Shown here piece after piece: positions 1-7,832 of a DNA stretch of 64,000 nucleotides. Under the pieces are notes generated by a model, which saw nothing but the letters and a program-made list of their open reading frames with translations, was not told where the DNA came from and ran no database searches. The translations under genes were made by a program, and so were the position numbers. The DNA is from JACQFK01 sp036383955 (GTDB lineage Bacteria > Planctomycetota > MHYJ01 > JACPRB01): contig DASVNH010000238.1 of NCBI GenBank assembly GCA_036383955.1, forward strand, positions 1 to 64,000, written 5' to 3'. Position 1 is the first letter of the stretch; every line of letters starts with the position of its first letter.

Positions 1-742
1 GGTCGAGGATCGCCGAGGCCGGATCGCCGACGACCGTCCGACGGACGGTTTTGAGGTCGACGGCCTCAAAGCGCCGGGCGGCTTTGGCCGTCGCGGCATC
101 CCGCGCCGAATCCGGCGGGGGGAGCTCGCGGGAGCCGAACGGAACGTAGGGCGGTACGACGTGGAGGAAGACGCCCTTGGCGTTGAAGAGCTGGGCGAAC
201 TTCAGGGCGGGACGGATGGCGGCGGCCGAGGGAGGGCCGTCGACCGGGACCAGGATCTTGCGGAACGGGAGCTCCTCGGGCGGCATGGGCTCGAGGTCGC
301 CCTGGAGGGTGGCGCGGAACGAGCGCACGACGAGGACGGGGACCCGGCTCGCGCGAAGAACCTTTTCCGCGACGCTGCCGAGCGCGAAGCGGGCGAGGCC
401 GGTCCGCCCGTGCGTGGCCATGGCGATGAGGGTCGACTCCTCGTCGTCGGCCGCCTGGAGGATCGCCTCCGCCGGCGGGCCGGCCACGAGGCGGGCGTGG
501 ACTTTCGCGCCGCGTCCGGCGAACCGGCGCGCGAGGTCGTGCAGGTACGTCTGGGCCTCCGCGCGTTCTCGGCGGCGCAGCTCGACCGCCGACGCGGCCC
601 ACTCGGCCGGCACCGGAGGAACGTGGACGGCGCGCAGGAGCAGGATCTCCGCGTCCTCGTGACGGAGGATGCGGCCGAGCTGCGGCAGGATCATCTCCGC
701 GCGCGGGGAGCCGTCGACCGGAACCAGGATCCGCGAGAACAT
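1..742 (-). CDS. Universal stress protein, tandem UspA domains (C-terminus cut by window edge)
   Basis: The reading frame is open from an ATG at 742 to the left edge, giving 247 residues of a truncated protein. Two UspA domains follow one another: the first opens with MFSRILVPVDGS and carries ATHGRTGLARFALGS near residues 106-120, close to the family nucleotide-binding loop G-x2-G-x9-G-S but with Ala for the first Gly. The second opens with RKILVPVDGPPS near residue 155. Family knowledge: cytoplasmic ATP-binding stress proteins. Its start is divergent from pgi; the intergenic region holds a 35-bp dyad at 855-889. Identification is firm; the physiological trigger is unknown. Confidence 0.88.
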   Translation of the reverse strand, partial: MFSRILVPVDGSPRAEMILPQLGRILRHEDAEILLLRAVHVPPVPAEWAASAVELRRRERAEAQTYLHDLARRFAGRGAKVHARLVAGPPAEAILQAADDEESTLIAMATHGRTGLARFALGSVAEKVLRASRVPVLVVRSFRATLQGDLEPMPPEELPFRKILVPVDGPPSAAAIRPALKFAQLFNAKGVFLHVVPPYVPFGSRELPPPDSARDAATAKAARRFEAVDLKTVRRTVVGDPASAILD

Positions 743-854
743 CGCCGCCTCCGCCGCATACACCGCAAGCGGAGGGCCAGCGCGTTCGCCGGGGGCGTCG
801 CGTCCGGCGGCGGGGAAATCTCCCCGGCCGCGCGAGGTTTGTCGTAAACGGCAG

Positions 855-889
855 GTGTTAACGTTCCAATCTGATTCGGACATTAACAC
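855..889. promoter_or_regulatory. 35-bp dyad, copy 1 (GTGTTAACG-N17-CATTAACAC)
   Basis: Outer arms are GTGTTAACG (855-863) and CATTAACAC (881-889) separated by exactly 17 bp; the spacer itself is a weak inner dyad. The same 35-bp design recurs at 3615-3649 and 3899-3933. It lies between the divergent stress-protein gene and pgi, 54 bp before the pgi ATG. TTAACG-N17 resembles a -35 box and spacer, so it may be an operator over a promoter. The binding protein is unknown. Confidence 0.6.
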
Positions 890-943
890 TCGCGACGCGC
901 ACCGTTGCTTGGGAACGGCGAATTCCGTACACTGCGAATCCCG

Positions 944-2311
944 ATGAGCTTGAAGCAGCGCTGCCACGTGCCGAGCGTGGACCTCACTCTCGACTACGGC
1001 CGCATGGGCGCCGATGACGCCTTCTTCGCGCGCCTGGAGCCGCTCCTCGCCAAGGCCTACCCGGCCATGGCCGCGCTCGAGAAAGGCGCGATCGCCAACC
1101 CCGACGAGAACCGCCGCGTCGGCCATTACTGGCTGCGCGCGCCGAAGCTGGCGCCCGACGGCCTGGGCGCCGCGATCGAGAAGAGCGTCGCCGACATCAA
1201 GCGCTTCGCCGCCGAGAACCGGGCCCGCTTCCCGGAGGTCCTGGTCGTCGGGATCGGCGGCTCCGCGCTCGGCCCGCAGCTGGTGGCCGACGCCCTGGGC
1301 GACCCGCGTCACATCCACTTCCTCGACAACACCGACCCGGACGGCGTCGCCCGCGTGCTGGGCTCCCTCGACCTGGCGAAGACGCTGACGATCGTCATCT
1401 CGAAGAGCGGCGGCACCCCCGAAACGCGGAACGGCATGCTGCTCGCGAAGGCGGCGGGCGTCGACTTCGCCAAGCGCGGCGTCGCCGTCACGATGCCGGG
1501 GTCGTCGCTCGACAAGGAAGCCCAGGGCTGGCTGGCGCGCTTCCCGATGTTCGACTGGATCGGGGGCCGCACCAGCGAGCTGTCGGTCGTCGGTCTGCTC
1601 CCCGCCGCGATGCAGGGGGTGGACGTCGACGCCCTCCTCGCCGGCGCCGCCGCCTGCGACGAGGCGACGCGACGTCCCGTCACGGCCGAGAATCCGGCGG
1701 CGCTGATGGCGCTGATGTGGCATCACGCGGCGAGCAAGACGATGGTGGTCCTGCCGTACAAGGACCGCCTGCTGCTCTTCAGCCGCTACCTGCAGCAGCT
1801 GATCATGGAGTCGCTCGGCAAGGACGGGCACGGCCTCGCGGTCTACGGCAACAAGGGCTCGACCGACCAGCACGCCTACGTGCAGCAGCTGCGCGACGGC
1901 ACGAACGACTTCTTCGCGACCTTCATCCGCGTGCTCGAGGACGGCGGGGCGCCCCTCGAGGTCGAGCCGGGCGTGACGGCCGGCGACTACCTCCACGGCT
2001 TCCTGCTCGGCACCCGGGCGGCGCTGGCGGAGAAGGGCCGGGCCTCGATGATGATCACCGTGCGGCGCGTCGACGCCCGGACGATGGGCGCGCTCATCGC
2101 GCTCTTCGAGCGGGCCGTCGGCTATTACGCGTCGCTGATCGGCGTCAACGCCTACCACCAGCCGGGCGTCGAGGCGGGCAAGAAGGCGGCCGCCAAGATC
2201 CTCGAGCTCCAGAAGAAGCTCCTCGCGGGCGGGAAGCCCGCGCCGGAGGAGGTCGAACACGCGGAACTGATCCTCGAACACCTCGCCGCGAACAAAAGGG
2301 GAACGCCATGA
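944..2311 (+). CDS. pgi: Glucose-6-phosphate isomerase
   Basis: Interconverts glucose-6-phosphate and fructose-6-phosphate in the cytoplasm. The 455-residue protein has the family sugar-phosphate loop GIGGSALGPQ (about residue 103), the GRTSELSVVG segment near residue 208 and the C-terminal signature QPGVEAGKKAA near residue 403. Its length matches the short form seen in Bacillus rather than the ~550-residue enterobacterial enzyme. The frame is open upstream to a TTG at 905, but the ATG at 944 gives the natural N-terminus MSLKQRCHVPS. The stop overlaps the tal ATG (ATGA at 2308-2311), so the two are probably translationally coupled, joining glycolysis with the pentose phosphate pathway. Confidence 0.95.
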   Translation: MSLKQRCHVPSVDLTLDYGRMGADDAFFARLEPLLAKAYPAMAALEKGAIANPDENRRVGHYWLRAPKLAPDGLGAAIEKSVADIKRFAAENRARFPEVLVVGIGGSALGPQLVADALGDPRHIHFLDNTDPDGVARVLGSLDLAKTLTIVISKSGGTPETRNGMLLAKAAGVDFAKRGVAVTMPGSSLDKEAQGWLARFPMFDWIGGRTSELSVVGLLPAAMQGVDVDALLAGAAACDEATRRPVTAENPAALMALMWHHAASKTMVVLPYKDRLLLFSRYLQQLIMESLGKDGHGLAVYGNKGSTDQHAYVQQLRDGTNDFFATFIRVLEDGGAPLEVEPGVTAGDYLHGFLLGTRAALAEKGRASMMITVRRVDARTMGALIALFERAVGYYASLIGVNAYHQPGVEAGKKAAAKILELQKKLLAGGKPAPEEVEHAELILEHLAANKRGTP

Positions 2312-3255
2312 ACCAGCTCGAAGGCCTGAAGAAGCACACGGTCGTCGTCGCCGACACGGGGGACGTCGAATCGATCGGCAAATACAAGCCGCAGGACGCG
2401 ACGACGAACCCGTCGCTGCTGTTCCAGGCGGCGCAGAAGGCGGAGTACCGGCCGCTGGTGGACGCGGCGCTGGGGACGTCGGGCGGCAAGCCCGAGGCCT
2501 TCATGGAGCAGCTCGGCGTGAATTTCGGCCGGGAGATCCTGAAGATCATTCCGGGGCGGGTGTCGACGGAGGTCGACGCGAACCTGAGCTTCGACACGCC
2601 GGCCACGCTGGCGAAGGCGCGGCGGCTGATCGAGCTCTACAAGAAGGCCGGCGTGGATCGGGAGCGGATCCTGATCAAGATCGCGTCGACCTGGGAGGGC
2701 ATCCGCGCGGCGGAGGTCCTGGAGAAAGAGGGGATTCACTGCAACCTGACGCTGCTGTTCAGTTTCGCGCAGGCGGTGGCGTGCGCCGAGGCGAAAGTCA
2801 CGCTGATCTCGCCGTTCGTCGGGCGGATCTACGACTACTACAAGGCCGCGAACAAGGGGGCGGAGATCCCGCCCGCCGAGGATCCGGGCGTGGCGTCGGT
2901 GACGAAGATCTACACCTATTACAAGAAGTACGACTACAAGACTCAGGTGATGGGCGCGAGCTTCCGCAAGGTCGAGCAGATCCTGCTGCTGGCCGGCTCG
3001 GATCTGCTCACCATCAGCCCGGACCTGCTGGCGAAGCTCGAGGCGGCGCCGGGCGACGTCCCCCGCGCGCTGACGGTCGAGGCGGCCAAAGCGGCCGACG
3101 TGAAGCGGATCACCCTGGACGAGAAGACCTTCCGCTGGATGCACAACGAGGACGCGATGGCGACCGACAAGCTCGCCGACGGCATCCGCAAGTTCCACGC
3201 CGACGCCCAGAAGCTGGAGAAATACGCGCTGCAGGCGACGGCCGCCGCGCGTTGA
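2308..3255 (+). CDS. tal: Transaldolase
   Basis: A 315-residue transaldolase of the TalB/TalA length class, cytoplasmic, moving a dihydroxyacetone unit between sugar phosphates. Visible signatures are VVVADTGDVESI at the N-terminus with the catalytic Asp, ATTNPSLL, and RILIKIASTWEG, whose Lys (about residue 125) is the Schiff-base lysine, followed by NLTLLFSFAQA. The start is the ATG overlapping the pgi stop; a longer frame exists upstream but runs inside pgi. Coupling with pgi suggests a central carbon operon, possibly under the dyad at 855-889. Confidence 0.95.
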   Translation: MNQLEGLKKHTVVVADTGDVESIGKYKPQDATTNPSLLFQAAQKAEYRPLVDAALGTSGGKPEAFMEQLGVNFGREILKIIPGRVSTEVDANLSFDTPATLAKARRLIELYKKAGVDRERILIKIASTWEGIRAAEVLEKEGIHCNLTLLFSFAQAVACAEAKVTLISPFVGRIYDYYKAANKGAEIPPAEDPGVASVTKIYTYYKKYDYKTQVMGASFRKVEQILLLAGSDLLTISPDLLAKLEAAPGDVPRALTVEAAKAADVKRITLDEKTFRWMHNEDAMATDKLADGIRKFHADAQKLEKYALQATAAAR

Positions 3256-3256
3256 T

Positions 3257-3613
3257 ATGCCCCCGTTCTTCCGGGTGCCGCTGAACCTGCCGCACGCGGC
3301 GACGATCTCGGCGCGGATCCGCTACCACCGGCAGGGGGCGGCCGACGAGTCCACCCGGAAGCTCGTCCACCTGCTCGACCCCTACCGCGAGCGGGAGGAC
3401 AATCCGCCGCCCGAGGAGGCCAAGCGGGTCGCCGACGAGGCCGCCGCCCTCGCGCGGCAGATCGTCGACGAGATCGAGGCCGCCAAGGTGGGGCACGACC
3501 GCCTGGGCCAGGCCATCCGCAACTTCTTCGAGTGCCTCACGCTCGGGGAAGAGGGCGCCGCCATCTCCCTCCGCGCCGGCGAGAACCCGAAGTCCTCCCT
3601 GCGCCCCCAGTAA
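3257..3613 (+). CDS. Hypothetical protein
   Basis: A 118-residue soluble protein starting 1 nt after the tal stop, so probably the last gene of the pgi-tal operon. It begins MPPFFRVPLNLPHAAT and continues as a charged, largely helical segment (EEAKRVADEAAALARQ) with no membrane helix or cysteine. Third codon positions are strongly G/C, as in neighbours, which supports coding. I do not recognise the family; a regulatory or structural partner is possible but unsupported. Confidence 0.6.
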   Translation: MPPFFRVPLNLPHAATISARIRYHRQGAADESTRKLVHLLDPYREREDNPPPEEAKRVADEAAALARQIVDEIEAAKVGHDRLGQAIRNFFECLTLGEEGAAISLRAGENPKSSLRPQ

Positions 3614-3614
3614 C

Positions 3615-3649
3615 GTGTTGACGTTCTGACGCGGTCATTTCGTCAACAC
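3615..3649. promoter_or_regulatory. 35-bp dyad, copy 2 (GTGTTGACG-N17-CGTCAACAC)
   Basis: Perfect 9-bp outer arms (3615-3623 and 3641-3649), 17-bp spacer, and a TGAC-GCG-GTCA inner dyad. It ends 15 bp before the ATG of the 77-residue gene. Its reverse complement matches copy 3 (3899-3933) at 29 of 35 positions, so the small gene is bracketed by inverted copies. Confidence 0.65.
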
Positions 3650-3664
3650 CCGCGTCCTCAAGCC

Positions 3665-3898
3665 ATGGGGAAGCTGGGCGTTCTGATCGCGCTCGCCGTG
3701 CTGGCCGTCGTTCTTGCCCTCGCCTTCGTCCCGCTTTTCGACTGCGTCCATGGCTCGGGCCATCGCTGGTGCGTTCTGCTGACCGAGTTGTGCCACGATT
3801 ACGACCCCACCCGGCCGTCGAAGGCCTGCCCCCGCTGCCTGGACACCGGACGCTGCACCCTGGCGCGGACGTGGCTCGCTCCTCCCCCCTGTCCCTAA
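3665..3898 (+). CDS. Small membrane-anchored cysteine-rich protein
   Basis: A 77-residue protein with one N-terminal hydrophobic helix (GVLIALAVLAVVLALAFVPL) followed by a short domain with six cysteines including CPRCLDTGRC, which resembles a half zinc ribbon or DnaJ-type CxxCxxG element. Metal binding is inferred from this motif only. The gene sits alone between inverted copies of the 35-bp dyad at 3615-3649 and 3899-3933, and its stop lies immediately before the second. I do not recognise the family. Confidence 0.6.
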   Translation: MGKLGVLIALAVLAVVLALAFVPLFDCVHGSGHRWCVLLTELCHDYDPTRPSKACPRCLDTGRCTLARTWLAPPPCP

Positions 3899-3933
3899 GT
3901 GTTGACGAAATGACCGCGTCCGTTTATCAACAC
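3899..3933. promoter_or_regulatory. 35-bp dyad, copy 3, abutting the MBL start codon
   Basis: Arms GTGTTGACG (3899-3907) and a diverged TATCAACAC end (3925-3933). Read on the plus strand it contains TTGACG (3902-3907), a 17-bp spacer and TATCAA (3925-3930), a good match to -35/-10 geometry; transcription would start about at the ATG at 3937, giving a leaderless mRNA. The dyad therefore probably overlaps the promoter itself, consistent with an operator. The assignment is inference. Confidence 0.6.
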
Positions 3934-3936
3934 TTC

Positions 3937-4842
3937 ATGATGAAACGAGCGCTCGCGGCCCTTCTCTTCTTCGGCGGCGTCGCCGCCCTCGCGGCCCAGC
4001 AGGGCGACAAGCCGCCCCTCGAGAAGCCGGTCCAACTGGCCCCCGGCGCGTGGATCCGGACGTCGAACGACATCGGCAAGTACGGCTGCAACATCGGCTG
4101 GATCGAGTTCAAGGACTGGGTGGCCGTGATCGACACCGCTTTCCCGCTGGGCGCGGAGGAGTCGCTCGCGCACATCAAGGCGTCGACGAACAACAAGCCG
4201 ATCAAGTACGCCATCGTCACGCACTATCACGCCGACCACTCCTTCGGCACCGGCGTCTTCGCCAAGGAAGGCGCGACGATCATCGCCCACGAGAACGCGC
4301 GGAAGCAGTACCTGGAGAAGAACGTCGAGAACTTCAAGAAGCAGGCCGAGCGCGACCAGAGCTACGCGCGCGCCGGCGTCTACGCGCCCGCGATGACGTT
4401 CACCGACAAGCTGATCCTCGACGACGGCGACCGCCGCGCCGAGATCCACTTCCTCGGCCACGCCCACACCACCGGCTGCGTCTGGACCTGGCTGCCCAAG
4501 GAGAAGGTCCTCTTTACCGGCGATGCCTGCGTCAACGGACCCTTCAACTACACCGGCGACAGCGATACGAAGAGCTGGATCGACGTCCTGTCGAAAGCCC
4601 AGGCCTTCGGCGCCGAGAAGATCGGCCCCGGCCACGGCCCCGCCGCCGACGGCGCCCTCCTGGAGACCCAGAAGAGCTACTTCGTCCAGCTCCGCGACGC
4701 CGTGGGCAAGCTCGTGAAGGAAGGGAAGTCGCTCGACGAGGCGAAGAAGGCGGTCGACCTGCCCGACTGGAAGAAGTGGACCGGCCAGTCCAAAATGAGC
4801 TCCGAAAACATCGAGCACGTCTTCAAGGAGCTCTCGAAGTAG
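3937..4842 (+). CDS. Secreted metallo-beta-lactamase-fold hydrolase
   Basis: A 301-residue protein with a signal peptide (MMKRALAALLFFGG... ALAA, then QQGDK). The metal site is complete: THYHADHSFG (about residues 94-103), HAHTTG near 175, TGDACVNG near 196 and GPGHGP near 232. The fold is certain; the substrate is not. A periplasmic zinc hydrolase such as a quinoprotein-relay or lactamase-like enzyme fits. Two ATGs lie in tandem (3937, 3940); no Shine-Dalgarno is visible because the 35-bp dyad ends 3 bp upstream. Its stop codon lies in the left arm of the palindrome at 4839-4869. Confidence 0.88.
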   Translation: MMKRALAALLFFGGVAALAAQQGDKPPLEKPVQLAPGAWIRTSNDIGKYGCNIGWIEFKDWVAVIDTAFPLGAEESLAHIKASTNNKPIKYAIVTHYHADHSFGTGVFAKEGATIIAHENARKQYLEKNVENFKKQAERDQSYARAGVYAPAMTFTDKLILDDGDRRAEIHFLGHAHTTGCVWTWLPKEKVLFTGDACVNGPFNYTGDSDTKSWIDVLSKAQAFGAEKIGPGHGPAADGALLETQKSYFVQLRDAVGKLVKEGKSLDEAKKAVDLPDWKKWTGQSKMSSENIEHVFKELSK

Positions 4843-4869
4843 ACAAACCAGCCTGGCTGGTTTGTCTAC
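4839..4869. terminator. Bidirectional terminator: perfect 15-bp palindrome between convergent genes
   Basis: GTAGACAAACCAGCC, one central T, then the exact reverse complement. The stop codons of both convergent genes (TAG at 4840-4842 plus; TAG at 4868-4866 minus) lie inside the arms. No U-tract follows on either side, so factor-independent termination by the usual rule is not obvious. Confidence 0.7.
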
Positions 4870-5609
4870 ACCGGCAGGTCGACGGCCAGGAAGGACGGGC
4901 GGTTGGCGTCGAGCAGCGCCAGGCGCTTGCCGTCGGGGCCCATGACCAGGCCGTTGCCCTGCAGGATCCGGCCCTTCCACGGGCCTTGCGTGACGGGCCC
5001 GACGCCGTTCGACGCGGCGATGCTCAGCGCGCGCTTCGCCGTCCGCGCTCGGTAGGTCTCCGTGATCCAGGCGATGTTCGTCGCCTCGCCGCCGGGCTCG
5101 ACGGCCCACGCGCACGGAGACAGAATCACGCGGGCGCCCATGAGGTGCAGCGCGTCCGTCACCGCCGGCGTCCAGCTGTCCGCGCAGATGTCCAGGCCGA
5201 GCCGGAGGCCGTCGATGTCCGTCACCGCCAGCCGGTCGCCGCGCGAATAGACGCGGAGCCCGAGGTCGAGCTCGTTGATCTTTCGATGGTGGAGCCGGAG
5301 GCGGCCCGCGGCGTCGATCAGCACCGCGCTGTTGTAGATCTTCCCGTCGGACCGCTCTTCGAGGCCGGCGGCGACGATCAGCTTCCAGCGCCGCGCGAGG
5401 CCGGCGAGCTTCCGCGTGAACGGCCCGGGGACGGGCTCGGCGGCGCGGGCGGCGGAGGTCGACAGCCATCCCGCCAGCCCGCACTCGGGGAGGACGACGG
5501 CGTCGCAGCGGGCGCGGCCGGCCTGGTCGACGGCCGCCAGGAGGGCGGCGACGTTGGCCTTCTTGTCGCCCATCACGACGGGGGGCTGAGCGATCCCGAC
5601 CTTGAGCAT
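4866..5609 (-). CDS. Carbon-nitrogen hydrolase (nitrilase superfamily)
   Basis: A 247-residue cytoplasmic amidase-type enzyme. The Glu-Lys-Cys triad is visible: VVLPECGLAG (Glu about 42), HHRKINELD (Lys about 110) and LGLDICADSW (Cys about 142). Length and order fit the nitrilase superfamily, which hydrolyses non-peptide C-N bonds; the specific amide is not deducible. It runs divergently from the CNNM gene, with a small dyad GAAACGGTCGTTTC between them, and converges on the MBL gene through a shared palindrome. Confidence 0.87.
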   Translation of the reverse strand: MLKVGIAQPPVVMGDKKANVAALLAAVDQAGRARCDAVVLPECGLAGWLSTSAARAAEPVPGPFTRKLAGLARRWKLIVAAGLEERSDGKIYNSAVLIDAAGRLRLHHRKINELDLGLRVYSRGDRLAVTDIDGLRLGLDICADSWTPAVTDALHLMGARVILSPCAWAVEPGGEATNIAWITETYRARTAKRALSIAASNGVGPVTQGPWKGRILQGNGLVMGPDGKRLALLDANRPSFLAVDLPV

Positions 5610-5625
5610 GGGCGGAGGATAGCAA

Positions 5626-5639
5626 GAAACGGTCGTTTC
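5626..5639. promoter_or_regulatory. Small dyad GAAACGGTCGTTTC in a divergent promoter region
   Basis: A 14-bp perfect palindromic core centred between the divergent starts at 5609 (minus) and 5657 (plus), in a 47-bp gap that must hold both promoters. An operator role is inferred from position and symmetry only. Confidence 0.3.
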
Positions 5640-5656
5640 AGGTACAAGAGTAGCCC

Positions 5657-7144
5657 GTGGCGACCATCCTGATCTATCTGTGCCTGGCGGTTATCCTGCT
5701 GGCGCTCAACGCCTTCTTCGTCCTCGCCGAGTTCGCGGCCATCAAGATGCGGGGCAGCAGGGTCGAGCAGCTGGTCTCGGAAGGGCACCCGGGGGCCAAG
5801 CTGGTCCAGCACATCCAGGCGAACCTGGACGAGTACCTGGCGGTCTGCCAGGTCGGCATCACCTTCGCGAGCATCGGCCTGGGCGCCACCGCCGAGCCCG
5901 CCTTCGCGAGCCTCGTGGAGCGGCTGACGGGGGCGACGTCCCGGGTGGCCCACGGTTTCGCGACGGCCTTCGCGGTCATCCTGGCCTCCTCCCTGCACGT
6001 GGTCCTCGGCGAGCAGGTGCCGAAGCTTCTGGCGATCCACCGCCCCCAGGTCTCCGCGCTCTGGATCGCCCGCCCGCTGCAGGTCTTCCGCCTCGTGCTC
6101 TACGTCCCTCTCAAGGTCCTCAGCGCCGCCACCCGCGTCTGCCTGCGCCCCTTCGGCATCCGCGGGGAATCGAAGGAAGTCGACCACAGCGAGGAGGAGC
6201 TCCGCATCATCCTCGCCAAGTCCCAGACCGCCGGCCTCATGTCGTTCCGCCGCCTCCTCCTCCTCGAGAACATCTTCGACCTCTCCGAGCTGAAGGTCCG
6301 CGACGCCATGCGCTCCCGCGACGCCGCCAAGACCCTCCGCCTCAGCGCCGCCTGGGAGGAGAGCCTCAAGATCGTCCGCGACTCCAAGCTCTCGCGCTTT
6401 CCGCTCGTCGACGACGCGGGCCAGCCGATCGGCGTCATCCACGTGAAGGACCTCTTTTACGCGGGGGGGCAGCCCGACCTCCGCAAGATCGCGCGGCCGT
6501 TCGTGACCGCCCTCGAGGACGCCCCGCTCGAGGCCCTCCTCGGCGAGCTCCAGAAGAGCCGCGTCCACCTCGCGATCGTGAAGAACGCGGACGGAAAGTG
6601 GACCGGCGTCATCAGCCTCGAGGACATCGTCGAGGAGATCACCGGCACCATCGAGGACGAGTTCGAGACCGAGCCGCAGATCCACCTCTCCGACGCCCTC
6701 TCGGCCGGCCGCGTCGTGCTGGACGTCGAGGCCGACAGCCTGGAAGAAGCCATCGGCCAGGCCTTCGGCCGGATCGAGCAGTCCGACCTGCCGCTCCCCA
6801 AGGAGAAGATCGTCCCCGCCGTCCTCGACCGCGAGCGCGCGATGAGCACCTACCTGGGCAACGCCCTCGCCGTGCCCCACGCGCGCCTCGAGGGCCTGGA
6901 GAAGCCGGCCATCGTCTTCGCGCGCTCGACGCCCGGCATCCCCGTGAAGGGCCGCGAGGACAAGGCCCACCTGCTCTTCATCCTGCTCACGCCCGCCGGC
7001 CAGCCCCGCATGCAGGTCCGCCTCCTCGCCCGCGTCGCCGCCATCATCGGCAGCGAGTACGTCGGCGAGCGGCTCCGCCAGGCCGATTCCAAAGCCGCCG
7101 TCGTGGAGGTCGTCCGCGCCGCCGAACAGGTGACGCTGAGCTGA
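5657..7144 (+). CDS. CNNM/CorC-type membrane protein with CBS pair fused to PTS EIIA-like domain
   Basis: A 495-residue protein starting at GTG. Residues 1-200 form the DUF21/CNNM transmembrane region (AVILLALNAFFVLAEFAAIK, then QVGITFASIGLG and VLGEQVPK), characteristic of Mg2+/cation transport-related proteins. Residues about 215-330 are a CBS pair (VRDAMRSRDAAKTL; VIHVKDLF; GVISLEDIVEEITG). Residues about 350-490 resemble a fructose-type PTS EIIA domain, with LAVPHARLEG carrying the phosphorylatable His near residue 408. The usual C-terminal CorC_HlyC domain is replaced by EIIA. Phospho-control of cation transport is an inference. The next gene starts 1 nt after the stop. Confidence 0.85.
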   Translation: MATILIYLCLAVILLALNAFFVLAEFAAIKMRGSRVEQLVSEGHPGAKLVQHIQANLDEYLAVCQVGITFASIGLGATAEPAFASLVERLTGATSRVAHGFATAFAVILASSLHVVLGEQVPKLLAIHRPQVSALWIARPLQVFRLVLYVPLKVLSAATRVCLRPFGIRGESKEVDHSEEELRIILAKSQTAGLMSFRRLLLLENIFDLSELKVRDAMRSRDAAKTLRLSAAWEESLKIVRDSKLSRFPLVDDAGQPIGVIHVKDLFYAGGQPDLRKIARPFVTALEDAPLEALLGELQKSRVHLAIVKNADGKWTGVISLEDIVEEITGTIEDEFETEPQIHLSDALSAGRVVLDVEADSLEEAIGQAFGRIEQSDLPLPKEKIVPAVLDRERAMSTYLGNALAVPHARLEGLEKPAIVFARSTPGIPVKGREDKAHLLFILLTPAGQPRMQVRLLARVAAIIGSEYVGERLRQADSKAAVVEVVRAAEQVTLS

Positions 7145-7145
7145 A

Positions 7146-7832
7146 ATGGACATTCTCGAAGGCCGCGTCTGCGTCACCGCCGCCCTCAAGGCCAAGCGGC
7201 GGACCTTCGAGGCCGTCCTCGTGCGCCTCGGCATCACCGACGAGTCGATCGCCGAGCTCCTCCAGGCCGCCGAGGCGATCGGCATCAAGATCCAGCGCGT
7301 CCGCGAGGAGGCCCTCGCCGCGCGCGCGCACGGGAAGTCGCACGGCGGCATCGTCGCCGTCGCCCTCCCGCTCCCGTCCGCCCCCGTGCCCGCGTCGATG
7401 GACTTCGCGGTGCTGCTGGACGGGGTCGACGACGCCCGCAACCTCGGCTACGCGATCCGCTCCGCCGAGGCCTTCGGGGCCCAGGCCGTCTTCCTCCGCA
7501 AGCGCGCGATGGACTTCGACGGCGGCGACGTCTCCCGCTCCTCCTCCGGCGCCTACGAGCGCCTGCCCGTCATCCTGGGCGACCACGTCCCCGCGTCGCT
7601 CCGCCTGGTCGCCTGCCTGTCCGAGGCGGGGAAGAGCCTCTATGACGAGGATCTTCGACCTCCCACGGCCCTCGCGATCGGCGGCGAGAAGCGCGGCCTC
7701 TCGGCGGCCGTCCGCGACCGCTGCAAGACCTTCGTCACGATCCCGACCGTCCCCGGCGCCTCGTCGCTCTCCCTTTCTCAGGCCGCGGCGGTAGCGATGG
7801 CGGAGGTCCATCGTCAAAGGAATAAGACATGA
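7146..7832 (+). CDS. SpoU (TrmH-family) RNA 2'-O-methyltransferase
   Basis: A 228-residue SPOUT enzyme with an N-terminal substrate-binding part and the C-terminal knotted domain. Family motifs are present: GVDDARNLGYAIRSAEAFGA, AIGGEKRGLS and the SAM-binding IPTVPGASSLSLSQAA. Such enzymes methylate a ribose 2'-OH in 23S rRNA or tRNA; which nucleotide cannot be read here. It follows the CNNM gene by 1 nt and its stop overlaps the next ATG, so the three genes are probably cotranscribed. Confidence 0.9.
   Translation: MDILEGRVCVTAALKAKRRTFEAVLVRLGITDESIAELLQAAEAIGIKIQRVREEALAARAHGKSHGGIVAVALPLPSAPVPASMDFAVLLDGVDDARNLGYAIRSAEAFGAQAVFLRKRAMDFDGGDVSRSSSGAYERLPVILGDHVPASLRLVACLSEAGKSLYDEDLRPPTALAIGGEKRGLSAAVRDRCKTFVTIPTVPGASSLSLSQAAAVAMAEVHRQRNKT

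Noticed and set aside
61..847. Plus-strand frames at 161-847 and 177-662
   Set aside because: They are shadows of the minus-strand universal stress protein, which has complete UspA motifs and runs off the window edge.
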